From NCBI GenBank assembly GCA_015039315.1, contig WIDE01000134.1, forward strand, positions 12,979-76,978: a stretch of 64,000 bases of DNA. Direction: 5' to 3'. Of the stretch, positions 21,717-34,484 are shown piece by piece. Both the position numbers and the translations under genes were made by a program. The DNA comes from Clavulina sp. PMI_390 (Eukaryota; Basidiomycota; Agaricomycetes; Cantharellales; Hydnaceae). The notes beneath the pieces were generated by a model. The model worked only from the letters and a program-made list of their open reading frames with translations, was not told the origin of the DNA and did not search any database. Within the stretch, counting starts at the first letter, position 1, and every line of letters starts with the position of its first letter.

Positions 21717-24188
21717 ATGCCTCGGTCCACGCCTGCTGGGAGTGAGAGTGAGAATAACGCGCTTGACACGCCTGGGGGAGGTCCCTCTACGCCAACTCCG
21801 AGAATCCGTCGAAGCCATAGCACCCCCAATCCGATCTTGAATGAGAACTTGGACTCTGGCAATGAAAATGGGGCGGAAATGGGTCTGCCTTCTCCCTCGC
21901 CCAAGCGGAGAAAGACCACGCATCAGTTCACCTCTCCAAGCGGCGACAGGTACGTGCTATGTCCCTAAATGACTACCCTCCAGTGGGCCTGCTCGTAACT
22001 GATAGTCATCATCGTTGCCTTTGTCGGTGTCGCCCCTTGCGCATCGAAGGTTCATTGCTGGTCGTTCGACCGATAATGCAGACCCTAGCGCGATATACAA
22101 GAAAGAGTCCTTGGACCACAAGATGCGCGACGCGTATTTGCGTGTCAGCCACGATGGAAGGATGTTTTTATATGGCAGTGCAACTCAAAGTAGGTCTTCG
22201 AATGACGATAACTCTGCTTCGGAGTCGTTCGGAGTGGCTCCGACCCTCTGCCCTAGACTGTGCCAATGCACACGTGGTCGAGGGAACGCATGCTTCTCCC
22301 GAGCTTTTGATGCAATCGGTGCTAACTAGCTTCCCCTTATCTTGCAGTGCAAGTCCGCTATCAAAACGTTCTCTCATCCGTCATCACCCCACATGCCCAC
22401 AGTGACCCTATATCCGACTCATCCGACCTCGTGCTTCATCGGCGGGGCCTCGCCCCCATGCGATCCAAACTCTTTTCTTATTTCTCTCCATCAGCTTCAT
22501 TAGCAAATCGACTATCAGCACCGCAATTCCTCTCCCTACCCTCTTTCCCCACCACATCCAGCACGACTACCCCTCCCCTCATCACATCCCCTCCGACTCT
22601 ATCACCTCAAGCAATACCTGCAATACGGCCGAGCATCCACTCACCAGGGAGAGTACCGCTCGGCGAATGGACAGGCGCTCAAAAGTATCGCATCAGCGAG
22701 CTGTCAGACAACACGATGCGATACCTCAACGAGCGATGCAAGCCGTATCGCAGCATATGCTCCACCGCGTACAAAGTGCTCGATGCTCCTGAACTGGAGG
22801 ACAACTTTTATCTCAATCTTGTGGATTGGGGAAAACATGACAAGCTCACTGTGGGCCTCAAGAATTCTGTGTATATTTATAATGTACAGACTGCTGTGGT
22901 GGACACGCTGGCGAGAGTGGCGCCTGGTGAGTCTACAGGGCTGTATCCGGCGGCTCTCAAGTGGATTGGCGATGTTAGTAATTTTTTTTTTTTGCCTGCT
23001 TCTCCTTCGCGCTTCGAGCTGACTGGGCTGGATTTAGGGCACCACTCTTGCGTGGGGAAATCGACGAGGTGATATGGATATCTATGATGTAACCACTCAA
23101 AAGAAGATCCACACGCTGGATGGCCACATCAAACGAATAGGTGTGATTGACTCGACTATGGGCTGGCTTGTCGCCAGTGGGTCGGAGGATAACACCATTC
23201 TTGTCCGTGATACACGAGATGCCAAGCATGTCGTCACGAAGATCACTGCCCACAAGTACGTGTTGCAGCCGATTCCTATCGCATCCTAGCTGACTTTAAT
23301 TCTCATTGCACTCCCTAGTAACGAAGTTTGTGGTCTCAAGTTCAGCGCTTTTGACGAACCTGTCCTCGCCTCGGGAGGGAACGACAATAAGCTATTCATC
23401 TGGGATTTGCGCAAGATGTCACCATCCTCCTCTGACTCCCCTTCCGGCTCGTCATCAGGATTTACCGTTCGACGTGGACGACTTTCTACCACCCCTTTCT
23501 CCGTTCTCTCTCAGCAACAGCAGCCACCAATGCCCACAGGAAGCCATGACGTACTTTCCCTTGCTGGTCCGAGTAGTGCTGGGGCGTTTGGTGGGAACGT
23601 AGTGAGCAAGGTCCCGGATAGCACAGCCAATCCTGGGCCCCTCTTCCATCTCTCGGAACACCGCGCTGCTGTTCGTGGGTTAGCATGGTCACCGCATGTC
23701 CGTGGTCTCCTCGCTAGTGGTGGCGGGAGACAGGATCCTATCATTCGATTCTGGAACACTTCGTTGGGTTACAAGATCGATCAACTGCAGTGCCATGCCC
23801 AGGTGAGTTTTTCCCCCTTGCGAGCGTCTACTCCTATAATGAGTTTTTCTGACGATTTGGAATTTTCAATTTTCAGGTGACGAATCTCGCGTGGTCGTCT
23901 ACGACGGACGAACTCCTGTCCACGCATGGCTTCCCGCATCAAGCCCCGCCCACTGGCGGCCAAGCTGCCATGCCCGGTGTCGTCACTGTGTGGCACTACC
24001 CCACACGCGTCCCCAATATTTCATTTGCTGCGCACAACTGCAGAGTATCGTACCTCGCCGTCGCGCCTGATGGCCAAGGCATTGCCACAGCGTCTGGCGA
24101 TGAAACACTCCGATTCTTCAACTTGTTCCCTCCAAAGAGTGAGGCGGAGAATGCAATGGGTGCAGAGCTTGTCGGGCGGGTACGGTGA
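21717..24188 (+). CDS. cdh1: Fizzy-related APC/C activator Cdh1 (WD40)
   Basis: From ATG 21717 the N-tail is MPRSTPAGSESENNALDTPG with several SP/TP Cdk sites (STPTPR, HSTPNP, SPSPKRRK). The predicted C-box after intron 1 reads DRFIAGRS. A second proline-rich stretch leads to RISELSDNTMRYLNERCKPY... and the WD40 propeller: FYLNLVDWGKHDKLTVGLKN, TTLAWGNRRGDMDIYD, GSEDNTILVRDTRD, NEVCGLKFSAFDEPVLASGG and VRGLAWSPHVRGLLASGGG. It ends ELVGRVR. This is the substrate adaptor that recruits KEN/D-box proteins to the anaphase-promoting complex in late mitosis and G1. The middle of the propeller has a long Ser/Gln-rich insertion (about 23410-23640). The C-terminal residues are Val-Arg, a variant of the usual Ile-Arg tail. 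About six introns. Confidence 0.88.
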
Positions 24189-25221
24189 ATACTTTATTCA
24201 GGGCTTTTTCGTGTTTATTCCTCCCTTCCTCTTCTTTATTCCTTTCGTCGATCATGCTCTTCATTCCTTCTCCGTGCTCCTCGCATTCGTTTCGCTTTTC
24301 CTTGCATGCCTTCTTCATACAACTCCCCTCCCCTCCCCTGAGCCACCCTCTTTGCTCTCTCTGATAATGACCACTATTAACGCGCAGCATAGAGTCCTAT
24401 CAAATGGACAAGCATTGTATACTAGGCAGTACATTTGGACCACTGAATCGTTGTATGTATATATGTTGCGCTGTAAGATTGTGCCTGCTGGTGTTCATCG
24501 TGGGAAAACATGAGGATGTCGACGCAGAGGCGGAGGTGGCTTGTTCCTACCAGTGGCGGACCATCTGCTGGTTTTCTATACAGCGGCGAGCTGCAATGCT
24601 CATATCGTTTTCGTTTGATCGGAGCTCCTGTTGCCTCTGTCGAACCCATCTCTACCTTGTACCTGAGAAATTTTGGGAAGAACGTCGCGGGCAGTGGGTA
24701 AGATGTCTGTGTGTGTGTAGTGCCAGCAAACTCGAGGTCGTCGAGGGCCCCACTACACGAGTTTCAGGGGATTTTTCAGACCACCTTGTCATTAAGTGAA
24801 GTTAATATGAGACCCGGAACCAGTGCCCGAGATCCTCGCTCCCCTTATTCTCTTATATACAGTCTCCCAACCCAGCGCTATTGTTGTTGTATAACTTATC
24901 TTTCATGACAAGAAGCCGCTTTTGCGCCCCGCCATCAGATCCAAGATGATCAACTTCTAAAGACCCCAAGAAACTGCTTTAGCTCACTTTCTTTCCGTAA
25001 CGACCCCTCAAGAAGGTGGACACCTCGTCCAAACCCGACTGACTGGCACTTTTTGACTTTGTAGCGTCCACTACACCTCTGCCACTGAGCGAACCTAGTT
25101 TATCTTTGGGCCCGACTACAGCCCTCTGCGCAGATTACCTGCTCCACTCCTTTATCAGCCTTTTTCCGGATCTTGGAAGTTGTCTCCTCGTTTACTCTGA
25201 CCGCCGTCTGGTACTGCGATC
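24189..25221. other. Intergenic region between Cdh1 and DUF6534 gene
   Basis: About 1 kb with a pyrimidine-rich 3' flank (24200-24360) and a TG-repeat (GTGTGTGTGTAG) at about 24709. No recognisable gene or element. Confidence 0.5.
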
Positions 25222-27371
25222 ATGACGACACAAGTCACCCTCGATGAAATGCGACATATCGCCCGAGACTTTGTGGGACCATTGGTGATAGGGTCCATCC
25301 TAAACATCCTCTTCGTAAGTTTTCTTGCATTTCTATTCCACAAACTAGCCTAACAAGCTGACGCATCACGATGTAGTTTGGCGTTCTCCTGATCCAAACC
25401 TCGAACTACTACCGCCAAGCTAAAGAGTAAGCATACCCCAACCTTGTGTCCCAAAATTACTAGATTGACTGAGCGTGGTCTGTCTCCAGTGACCCGCGGT
25501 GGCTCAAGACCGTCGTTGGTGTATTGATCGCCATCGAGACCTTCAACTCCATGTTCGCTGCTTATATTGGTGACTTTTCCCCATTTTTGTAACGGATGAG
25601 ATAATGCACTAACTTTAATTCCCCTTGCCATATAATAGCTTACGATTACACTGTGTCAAACTTTGGTAATGAGCCGTTCGTCCATGTCATTGTCTGATGA
25701 GGCACTCATCCCAGTTGCTTTGCAGGCAACATCGAGCATGTTACAAGAACAAACTTCTGTAAGCACCATTCCCCAGCCAAGCACACATTACCTAACCGTA
25801 ATTCTTTCGTTAAATAAGCATTTGGACCTCGTGAGTAATGATGTCCATCCACGCATTGTGGCCCCGTTTCTGACAGATGCTGCCTGGTCAATAGTCGTCA
25901 TGTCGGTGAGTATGGATGGTTATCTCACATTCGCAAACTTGAGCTCACAATTTCCTCCTAGTCCGTTATATCAGACTTCATCGTGCAAGCCTTTTTTGCT
26001 GAGTAAGGTCCCGTTTATTTTACAGTGAGCCGACTTATCTACTGACACCATTCACTATCCTGGGAACCACAAGACGAGTACGAAGAGTTACCAGGCAAAC
26101 ATGGTGGGCGGCCTTCATTATTATCTGTGCTATCGTCTCGGCATGTAAGGCTTTCATCATCCTGTTCAACCCTTCGCAGAGCGAGCTTACTGACCTTGAC
26201 CATAAATAGTGGCTGGCATCGCAACGGCAGTTGGTAAGCTGAAGTTTATGTCATCAGTCAGAGAAAGAATAATCATGCTCACATTCTTAATGCCCGCTAG
26301 CCGGGACGTGGCTTGTTCCTCAATTTAGCGAATTCCACAAATTCCGCGTAGCTGCAATCGTGTGGCTTGTGCTTGGCCCTGTCGCCGATATTGCCATCAG
26401 CTACGTTCTGGTGTATCACCTAAGGACGTTGCACACTGGCTACGCAGGGACAGATGGCATTCTGGCCAGAATAACGAGAAGTGAGTCGTGATGCAATTAC
26501 TGGTGCCAAGGGCATGCAGCTGATCTTTGGAACGATGAACAACAGCCGTGATCCAGACTGGGCTTATCACTGGTTAGTTAAATGCTCTGAGGCTGTAGCT
26601 CGTTTGCTGACGCCTTCCGCTAAGTTGTGTGGGCCATCATTGTCCTGATCCTTTTCGTGAGTACAACTGGATAGATTATCTGCGCGTTGTGTTACTAATT
26701 GTCCCCATCTTCGAATGTTTAGCTGAGCATCGTAAGTTGATTGTCAACTACATACTGCCATATGCATTCCACCCACTCACCCGCTAAACCCTGATAGGAC
26801 ACAAGTTTCCACTTCATCTTCACGATCTCTATCGCAAAGATTTACGCCAACTCTATGCTTTCGTCTCGTAAGTGCTTTCATGTGAAGGCCTGTCATACGT
26901 CGCTCACCACTAGCCCATACCAGTGAACGCAAGATCAGATTGGAAGATGACAGGAACTGCCGCGCCTGCCGGTCACACCGGCTCGGTGAGTTAAACAGCA
27001 TATACGACTTGTCTGATGCAGACATTGACTCCCGTCTTGGCCGAATCATCATCTAGATACCCAATCGGGACCACAAGACTACCGCCATCCACGTCGTGAC
27101 GACTATTGGTGTCCACCGCGATCAAGAGATGAGCCCAGTAGTGGCTGTTCCAAGAGGTTTCGAGCTCTACCGTCCAGCACATGCGCATGCACACACAGGA
27201 GGGAGAGAAGTGTACATCAAGCGATCTTCATTAGTTGCTCCACCGCCACCACCAAGGCGGGATGCATTGGACCGTCTCTCATTCGTCTCTAATGACTTGG
27301 AGCGCCAGACGACCGTTGGGGATGATGACGAGGGTGATGATTTCGTACAAGCGAAACAACCAGGGTGGTAA
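25222..27371 (+). CDS. Seven-helix membrane protein of the basidiomycete DUF6534 type
   Basis: A gene of about a dozen small exons, starting MTTQVTLDEMRHIARDFVGP. Hydrophobic segments appear in succession: GPLVIGSILNILFFGVLLIQ, TVVGVLIAIETFNSMFAAYI, DAAWSIVVMSSVISDFIVQAFF, WWAAFIIICAIVSALAGIAT, VAAIVWLVLGPVADIAISYV and TVVWAIIVLILFLSI. The end of the core reads FTISIAKIYANSMLSSLNAR, the hallmark N-S-M-L-(A/S)-(S/T)-L-N-(A/S)-R of DUF6534 proteins. These are greatly expanded in mushroom-forming fungi and of unknown function; they resemble receptors. A polar cytosolic tail of about 110 residues follows (PPPPPRRDALDRLSF, acidic GDDDEGDDF). Very small exons include one of 9 nt (26723-26731) and one of 24 nt. 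TAA ends the frame at 27371. Confidence 0.8.
26723..26731 (+). other. Predicted 9-nt micro-exon in the DUF6534 gene
   Basis: CTGAGCATC (Leu-Ser-Ile) is bounded by TTTAG before and GTAAGTTG after. Flanking exons end ATCCTTTTC|GTGAGT and restart TGATAG|GACACAAGT. The three read LILF-LSI-DTSFHF in frame, continuing the last transmembrane helix. Confidence 0.75.
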
Positions 27372-27521
27372 GATGTTTGTCACGCGATATCCATGGACAA
27401 TTTGTATTATTGGCCGAAGGAAGGAGATGTGGGTATACGTTTGGAGATGATCAGTGTGTGTATGTGTGTACGTCTACGATATTGTATCCTACTGGAGGAG
27501 TAATACGAAGTGCTGGGCATT

Positions 27522-28681
<1,160 letters not shown>

Positions 28682-29199
28682 TTGGGGCACGTGATTATTT
28701 GCCTTTTAAGGGAGGAGAAGCAGGTTCGTCACTATTGTCAAGTGATGAGGGTGGTAATATGACGCTTATACGACCTAGATTACCTTTCAAGACGACTGTG
28801 CTGGACTGGATGCCTAGTTCTGTTGGGAAGGAGAGGGTGAGAAATGCCAATTGAGTGTCACGCGAACACAAATTTCTATTGTCTTTTGTGACGCGCGAAA
28901 CAAATAAGTGTAAACGTGTTTCCGCCTCTGCCTGTCACCCGCTTGACCCCTTTGGCGACTTGTGGCTCTAGTGGTCGCGCTATCCTCGTACTAAAAGAAC
29001 TGGGTCTGGATACGCAAGTTTCCACATTAAACGGCACCCGCTGCACCTGGGCTCTTGCGTCATGACGGTCCAGAATTCCCTACTGCTTATCTTGCATGCC
29101 TTGCAGGCCACAGCAAGGTCAGATACTACCCGATTCTAGTGGAACCCCTACAATAATGGATATTTGACTCACATACGATATTCTGATCACCTTTCTAGG
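28682..29199. promoter_or_regulatory. Divergent promoter region shared by IDI1 and ICE2
   Basis: About 520 bp between divergent ATGs. Both neighbours are ER/lipid-linked, so shared control is plausible, but I see no clear sterol-response site. Confidence 0.4.
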
Positions 29200-30707
29200 A
29201 TGTCAACCATTGCGCAATTCCTCATATTCCTGCCTCTGACACTGGCCACCCTTGGTCACTCAGCATTCCTCTCGCTCAGTCTACTACTAACGATCCACTC
29301 ACTCATTCACGCCACGATGAATGTGTTTATACCCGGTCTACAAAAAGCGCTTCCTTTCATGCAGGTGCGTTGCATTACACACTTCCCCACATCGTCTTGC
29401 ACAGTTGCTCATCCTGGTCTATTGTGCCCCGCTCAGGTGCCACTACAACCTGTCTTCCTGCTACTTATCTTCAACCTCTATACTGCACCATGGCAAGCTC
29501 TTTTGTCTGCTGCCTCAGTATGGGAGAGCATTCTGCGATTCCTAGGGCCCATTTTCATCGCCTCCGAAGGCATCGCGTCTCTCATTGTCCTCCAGGTACG
29601 TTACTGAATGCACCTCATAACGTTCATGACGTGTCAATTGACATCCCTTGGTTCTTTTCAACCTCCAGAACTTGGGTCGGAACGCCGCGGCTTTAATAGA
29701 ACGAAATGAACATGAAGGGCTCGACTTTGGACTATTAATTTGCTGTGCGGCAGCATATGTTCTGTCAGCCTGGTGGATGATGGTGGTGCGTACCGACATA
29801 TCCCGATCCCTATCCCTCCCTTGACGCCATTGTGTTGAGCAGACGTACCCTTGGGCGGCCATATCGCCGCTGGCTTCCACGCTCCTGGGAGCAGCCATCA
29901 CCGCTCTCATCTTCCTCACCCTCATCGGATTTGGGTTGCGGAAAACAAACGTCATCGAGTCATCTGGCATGGCGCTATACCTCGCGTACAATATTTGGTT
30001 GTGTTCCGAGCACGGCGATGATCTGCATTGGTTAGAGATCTCAAGCTCATAGTGAGTGACAATGAGGCGGCTTCAGTGATTCCATGCCCTTCCTTAACCC
30101 CCCTTCTTTTTCCTACGCCAATAGCGCGCCGCTGTTGGAGAATCTCCTGCCTCATCTGCAATCACTGTTGAACTTCATTATGCATACTGTGCCCAAGCCA
30201 ACGCTCGTTAGTGAGTGTCGGATGCGACATTCCGAAAGATAACCGCTTCTGACCGTATCTGCTCCTACAGCTTTAGCGTATCGACTGGTTATCCTGAACG
30301 CAGCGGCATCTATATTGCCCACCATTGGGGCAAACGGGTGGGAGGATGAGGATGGAGTCGATAGCTTCTGGGAAGGAAGACCTGTAAGTCAACCTTTTCA
30401 CTTTGATCATTTGTGTCTCTCTTCTCAACAAAAACTCGTCCACTGCAGAGCCAGAAAGTTACAAACATCCTCCTGGCTTATCGGCAAACAATCCTCATCG
30501 CCGTCTACAGCCACTTGTTGAGTGAGTACTTCCGATCTCAGCCGATAATAATTCGGCGCTTACCATTTGCCATCGTCAGTGCTGGATCCATCAATCCATG
30601 TCTGGTGGAGGTGGACAAACATCCTGTTCACCTTGTTCGTGTGGTCCATCGAGATCGTACTTGCAGGCGAGGGTGGAGGCTTGGCGGAGAAGTGGAAGGT
30701 TGAATAA
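29200..30707 (+). CDS. ice2: ICE2-family endoplasmic reticulum membrane protein
   Basis: From ATG 29200 the product is MSTIAQFLIFLPLTLATLGH, a multi-helix protein of about 400 residues. It matches the order of conserved blocks in yeast Ice2: APWQALLS...FIASEGIASLIVLQNLGR, TYPWAAISPLASTLLGAAIT, NVIESSGMALYLAYNIW, RLVILNAAASILPTIG, AYRQTILIAVYSHLL and a last helix WWRWTNILFTLFVWSIEIVL. Ice2 is an ER protein that shapes and distributes cortical ER and controls membrane biogenesis by restraining the phosphatidate phosphatase activator Spo7-Nem1 (family knowledge). About six introns; TAA at 30705-30707. An upstream in-frame extension begins with TTG, so the ATG is chosen. Confidence 0.85.
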
Positions 30708-31595
30708 ACGGCGTCATCGATCTCGTTTGTTCGTGTGAGAGTCATGAAGGCGAGATGGAGCGTATGCGATGCTGGAGAATAGATGCTTAATTATCTTATT
30801 TATGGTGCGTCGCTGGCTGCCCCTTTTCCTTGACTGCTTCCATAACATTGACTTTGTGCTCGCAGACTCCACCTTTCATGACTCATTAATGCCCCTCGTC
30901 GCCTTGATCTATCGTGCTATATCTTCATCACATCTATGTGTATCATCCTATACATCTGCTCACTAGTTTGCACTTGGATCTATTCTGTCTGTCTATCAGT
31001 CCCATCAAGAGTTCTCGAAGCTGAATGTTCGCAAACCGCACACAGCCCTTGCATCATGGTAATCACTCTAGAGCCATATCCCATTCACATCCCAGGCGCA
31101 CTACCTCTGAACCACTTCGCGTTGCGAGCCAAATAATGTGAATCTCAACGGGCAAACAGTAAGCTAACTGGCAAATCATCAATAAGAACTTGTTTCTCAC
31201 TACTGCTGTATGAGACTCGTTACACAGTTTCGCGCCAAGCCTGTTGCTCAAGCTATGCTGAGATCATTGACGCCCAGCCTTTCAGCGGGGCGGTTATTGT
31301 GGGAGAGAGCTCCTGATCAATTTTTGAGAGTTTCGTCAATTTATTTAGTTGGCGCTCAAACGACACCCCGGACAGATGTTGCCTAGCAACAACATTGGTC
31401 TCCGCACAAAAATCTCGCTAACGATTCCTAAATAGCCCTGGGTGACAGATGCATGCGGATGGATGGGGTACGGGGCACGCCGTCGTGACAACAGTTGGAT
31501 CTGCCCGAGGACGAAATGTTTCTCGACCACGGCAGCCGTTTTGAGTTCGGGCATCCGCAGCCGACATCAAGTCCTCTAATCCCAACTGTCTCGTT
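30708..31595. other. Intergenic region between ICE2 and the Zn2Cys6 factor
   Basis: About 890 bp, AT-richer than its surroundings. Open frames are short and unfamiliar. Presumably ICE2 3' UTR and the transcription factor promoter. Confidence 0.5.
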
Positions 31596-33643
31596 ATGCC
31601 AGGCCAAGCCAAGGCGTGTTTACAGTGTCGGAAACATAAAATCGTGCGTGAACCAAATTCGCTTGTTACGAACTGAGCGATTCTGAGCAGTCCATCCTCC
31701 ACCTTCGTGCTCTACTCATGGTCTCCTCAACTCCAGAAATGTGACGGCTTGAAGCCCGAGTGCTCCAGTTGCAGTCGTTCGTACAGGGAGTGTGGCTACC
31801 CCTCCTTGGACCGTAGAGTGAACCGCCGGGGAGGGATAGACATCCTGCTCAAGCGTGTCTTGGAACTGGAGAAACTGGAGACGAGTATTCGCCACTCGGA
31901 TCTATCTTCGGCCCACGACCTGTCTTTGGCATCTATAAGACTCTTGGAGAGAATTGGGCGCTTAGGGAACGTTCCTCATCCTAGACAGCCTCCTATACCA
32001 GCTCGTGAGTCTACAAACCACGTAGCTTAACAGTAAGATGGACATTTCTAAATCACCACAGGAAACCCTGTCCAAGTCGCAGCCGAACAGGAGCTATGCT
32101 CAATTGATCCAGCGGACTTAGAGCAACTGGAGGAATTACCGCTCTCGCTCTCCATGAATCTGCACGTATCATCATCTATGAACTGGGGTATATTTTACTG
32201 ACCCTTTTGGACAGGATTGCATTGTTTCTCCCGCACCGTGCAAATTATTACTTGATGGTGGACAAGTCCTACTTCATGGACCGTATATCCCTACCTCCCT
32301 CCCATCCGGATTCCATTCACCCCTGCCTCTTGAACGCTTGTTATCTGGCTGCTTGCGCTAGTGTCAGGGGCGGCTTGGAGCGGTTCAAGTCGTGTTTTCT
32401 TCAGCGCACTCGTCGTTTCCTTCAGAGGTCGCTTATGTTTGTTGATCGCACTACTCACTTCCTATGGGCTAGTCTGGTATTAGGGGTCTTCTATGCAAGA
32501 GAAAGGCGACTAATAGAATGTCTGGCATGGGCTGGATCCACTGCTCACTTTGCAATAGCGTGTGGTCTGGATCTCCCTCGCGAGCCTGCTCTCGGGGACA
32601 AAGATTTAGACTCAAGTCGATATATTCTGCCACCGGCAAAAGATGAGAACGAGGCAGACGACCGTTCTCGCCTAGCCCAAGCGATATATGTTGGAGCTCA
32701 AGGCTTTCCTATATTATGTGAATGCCCTCCAATACTCCCTTATGACGATAATTGGTTGCCTGCCTCAAAGAGAAAGTCCCCGACATCTTCTCACAGCCAG
32801 GTCAGTATAATGTACGTTGTCAGCATAGCCATTGACTAAAATCTACTTGAAGAAATCTATAGCAATGGAGGAGCTTTGGCGTGAATCAGTGCATTTGAGG
32901 GTTCTAATCTCAAACACCGTGCACCAGGTTATGGGATTTGCTCGATCAGCTGCTAGTATGTTATCCGCCCCATCCCCTGGCATAAATTTGCACTCCTAAC
33001 TCCGACTGCAAATAGACAAGGGCCATGTTGGCTTAGAAAAAGAATATCTGGCGATGGAAGCCCGGATCCATACCCTGCAGGCTCGGCTTCACTCGCTACC
33101 TGGCTCGCAAACGATCCCACATCCGAATTCCTCTCCTTCCTTTGACCCAAATCTCGCCCTTGCACACATTATGTTATGTGGCAGTGGGATAATTCTGCAC
33201 GGTTTCTGGGCAATTTATCACCCAGAATCAAGGGGGAAGATGCTCGAGTGTCTCCAAATGCTCATAAATATCTGCAAGAATGTCCCAAAAGGGAAGCGGC
33301 ATCATATAAGCTTAGTAGGCATTGTGGGTGCCTTTCCTTTGATTTTGATTTTGCGACAGAACCTGATACCGTTGTCTAGACTCAAATAATGAGTGCCATC
33401 CGTGTCATTGCCCGCGAGCTTCAAAGGTCAAGCGCCAAAGAGAACCACAGGTTATCAATCAAATATTGCTACTCCATGGAGTTCCTCCTTGACTTCCTGG
33501 ATGAGCAGATATCGTGTTCTCCAGCATGGGGTGAGCGCTGTCTCTTCCCATACGCCAAGTATATTCACGTTACATTGGCTGATGTGCATCTCGCTCCTTG
33601 CCTTCGCGATGGCTGTCCTCAGCTGATACACCTTCGGTGCTGA
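31596..33643 (+). CDS. Zn(II)2Cys6 fungal transcription factor
   Basis: From ATG 31596: MPGQAKACLQCRKHKI, an intron, then KCDGLKPECSSCSRSYRECG. This gives C-x2-C-x6-C-x6-C-x2-C-x6-C, the Gal4-type binuclear zinc cluster. A linker RVNRRGGIDILLKRVLELEKL looks like a dimerisation coil. The middle region (IALFLPHRANYYLMVDKSYF, LLNACYLAACASVRGG, LASVLGVFYARERRLIECL-like) resembles the fungal-specific factor domain. The frame from LEELPLSLSMNL to IALFLPHR is restored only if the 53-nt segment at about 32164-32216 is a GC-AG intron (it carries a TACTGAC branch site); otherwise there is a frameshift. A 56-nt intron near 33320-33375 joins ISLVGI to TQIMSAIRV. The last exon is uncertain: the stop is at 33643, or a protein-like frame (DTPSVLKDRLFEAANSL) runs to about 33706. 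Target genes unknown. Confidence 0.7.
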
Positions 33644-34484
33644 AGGATCGACTTTTTGAGGCAGCCAACTCACTACACACATGATGGGCTCGATATCTTG
33701 CACTGAGTAACGCCAACCCATCCAAGTTCCAGATCATTCCCCTTAGCAATCAAATTAGTGTTAGCATACCTGCAATAGCACCTGATCGCCACGCAGAAGA
33801 GTAGAAGGGACACAGGAGGGCTAAAGTGAATTGCAATTCAATCATTGGTGCGCTCTTTGCAGAGAATGAATGGCGTACTTAGGAATAGTGAGATGATTAG
33901 CTGTTAATACTAGCACTGGGTTTGCTCAGCTAGGACGGGTTTCTTATGAAGGCGGCAAGGACTTGCTCAAATCGTGGATGCTATCTTATGGGATCTCCAG
34001 CAGAGTTGTATGATTCTGCGTGCGGTTTTAGTTTGCTCTGTCCATCATTCTATTTCCTGTTTAACCATAGGAATAGAGATGAGTTCTCCCAGGCAGTCAT
34101 AGCTATCGCGCTATATTAAGTCCGCTGGCTCCGAACGAAGTGATGAACTGCCTGAGAAGAACACGGCGTCGGCTTGGCGGGTATTCAGTTGAGGGGACGT
34201 TCCGACAAACAAGTGCAAATCGTCCCGTCGCGAAACTTTGCGGTCGCGTTTCGCAGGTTACGCGCCTTCCTCGCTCAGGTCCTCGTGAAAAGAATAAGGA
34301 AATAGGACGCCGAGGCACTTCCTTCACCCCTCTCACCGCGATTTACCATCATTGGGTGCTCAACAAACGACTCGTTCTCTTTGCTCACGCAAGGACGGTG
34401 GCTCGTTCTGCGCCATAGCAACTCGCGCACCGAGGTGCTGCGACTTTTGCATTACGCGTTCGGAACCAGGCATAACACTCATCG
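33644..34484. other. Intergenic region upstream of coiled-coil gene 1
   Basis: About 840 bp. It contains an inverted pair GCGAAAC (34230-34236) and GTTTCGC (34248-34254) about 230 bp before the next ATG. Otherwise nothing recognised. Confidence 0.45.

Noticed and set aside
29164..29199. Upstream extension of ICE2
   Set aside because: It begins at TTG; the first ATG at 29200 gives the expected hydrophobic N-terminus.
34230..34254. Inverted GCGAAAC/GTTTCGC pair upstream of coiled-coil copy 1
   Set aside because: It resembles a cell-cycle box (CGCGAAA), but the equivalent is not found upstream of copies 2 and 3, so it is not strong enough to call.
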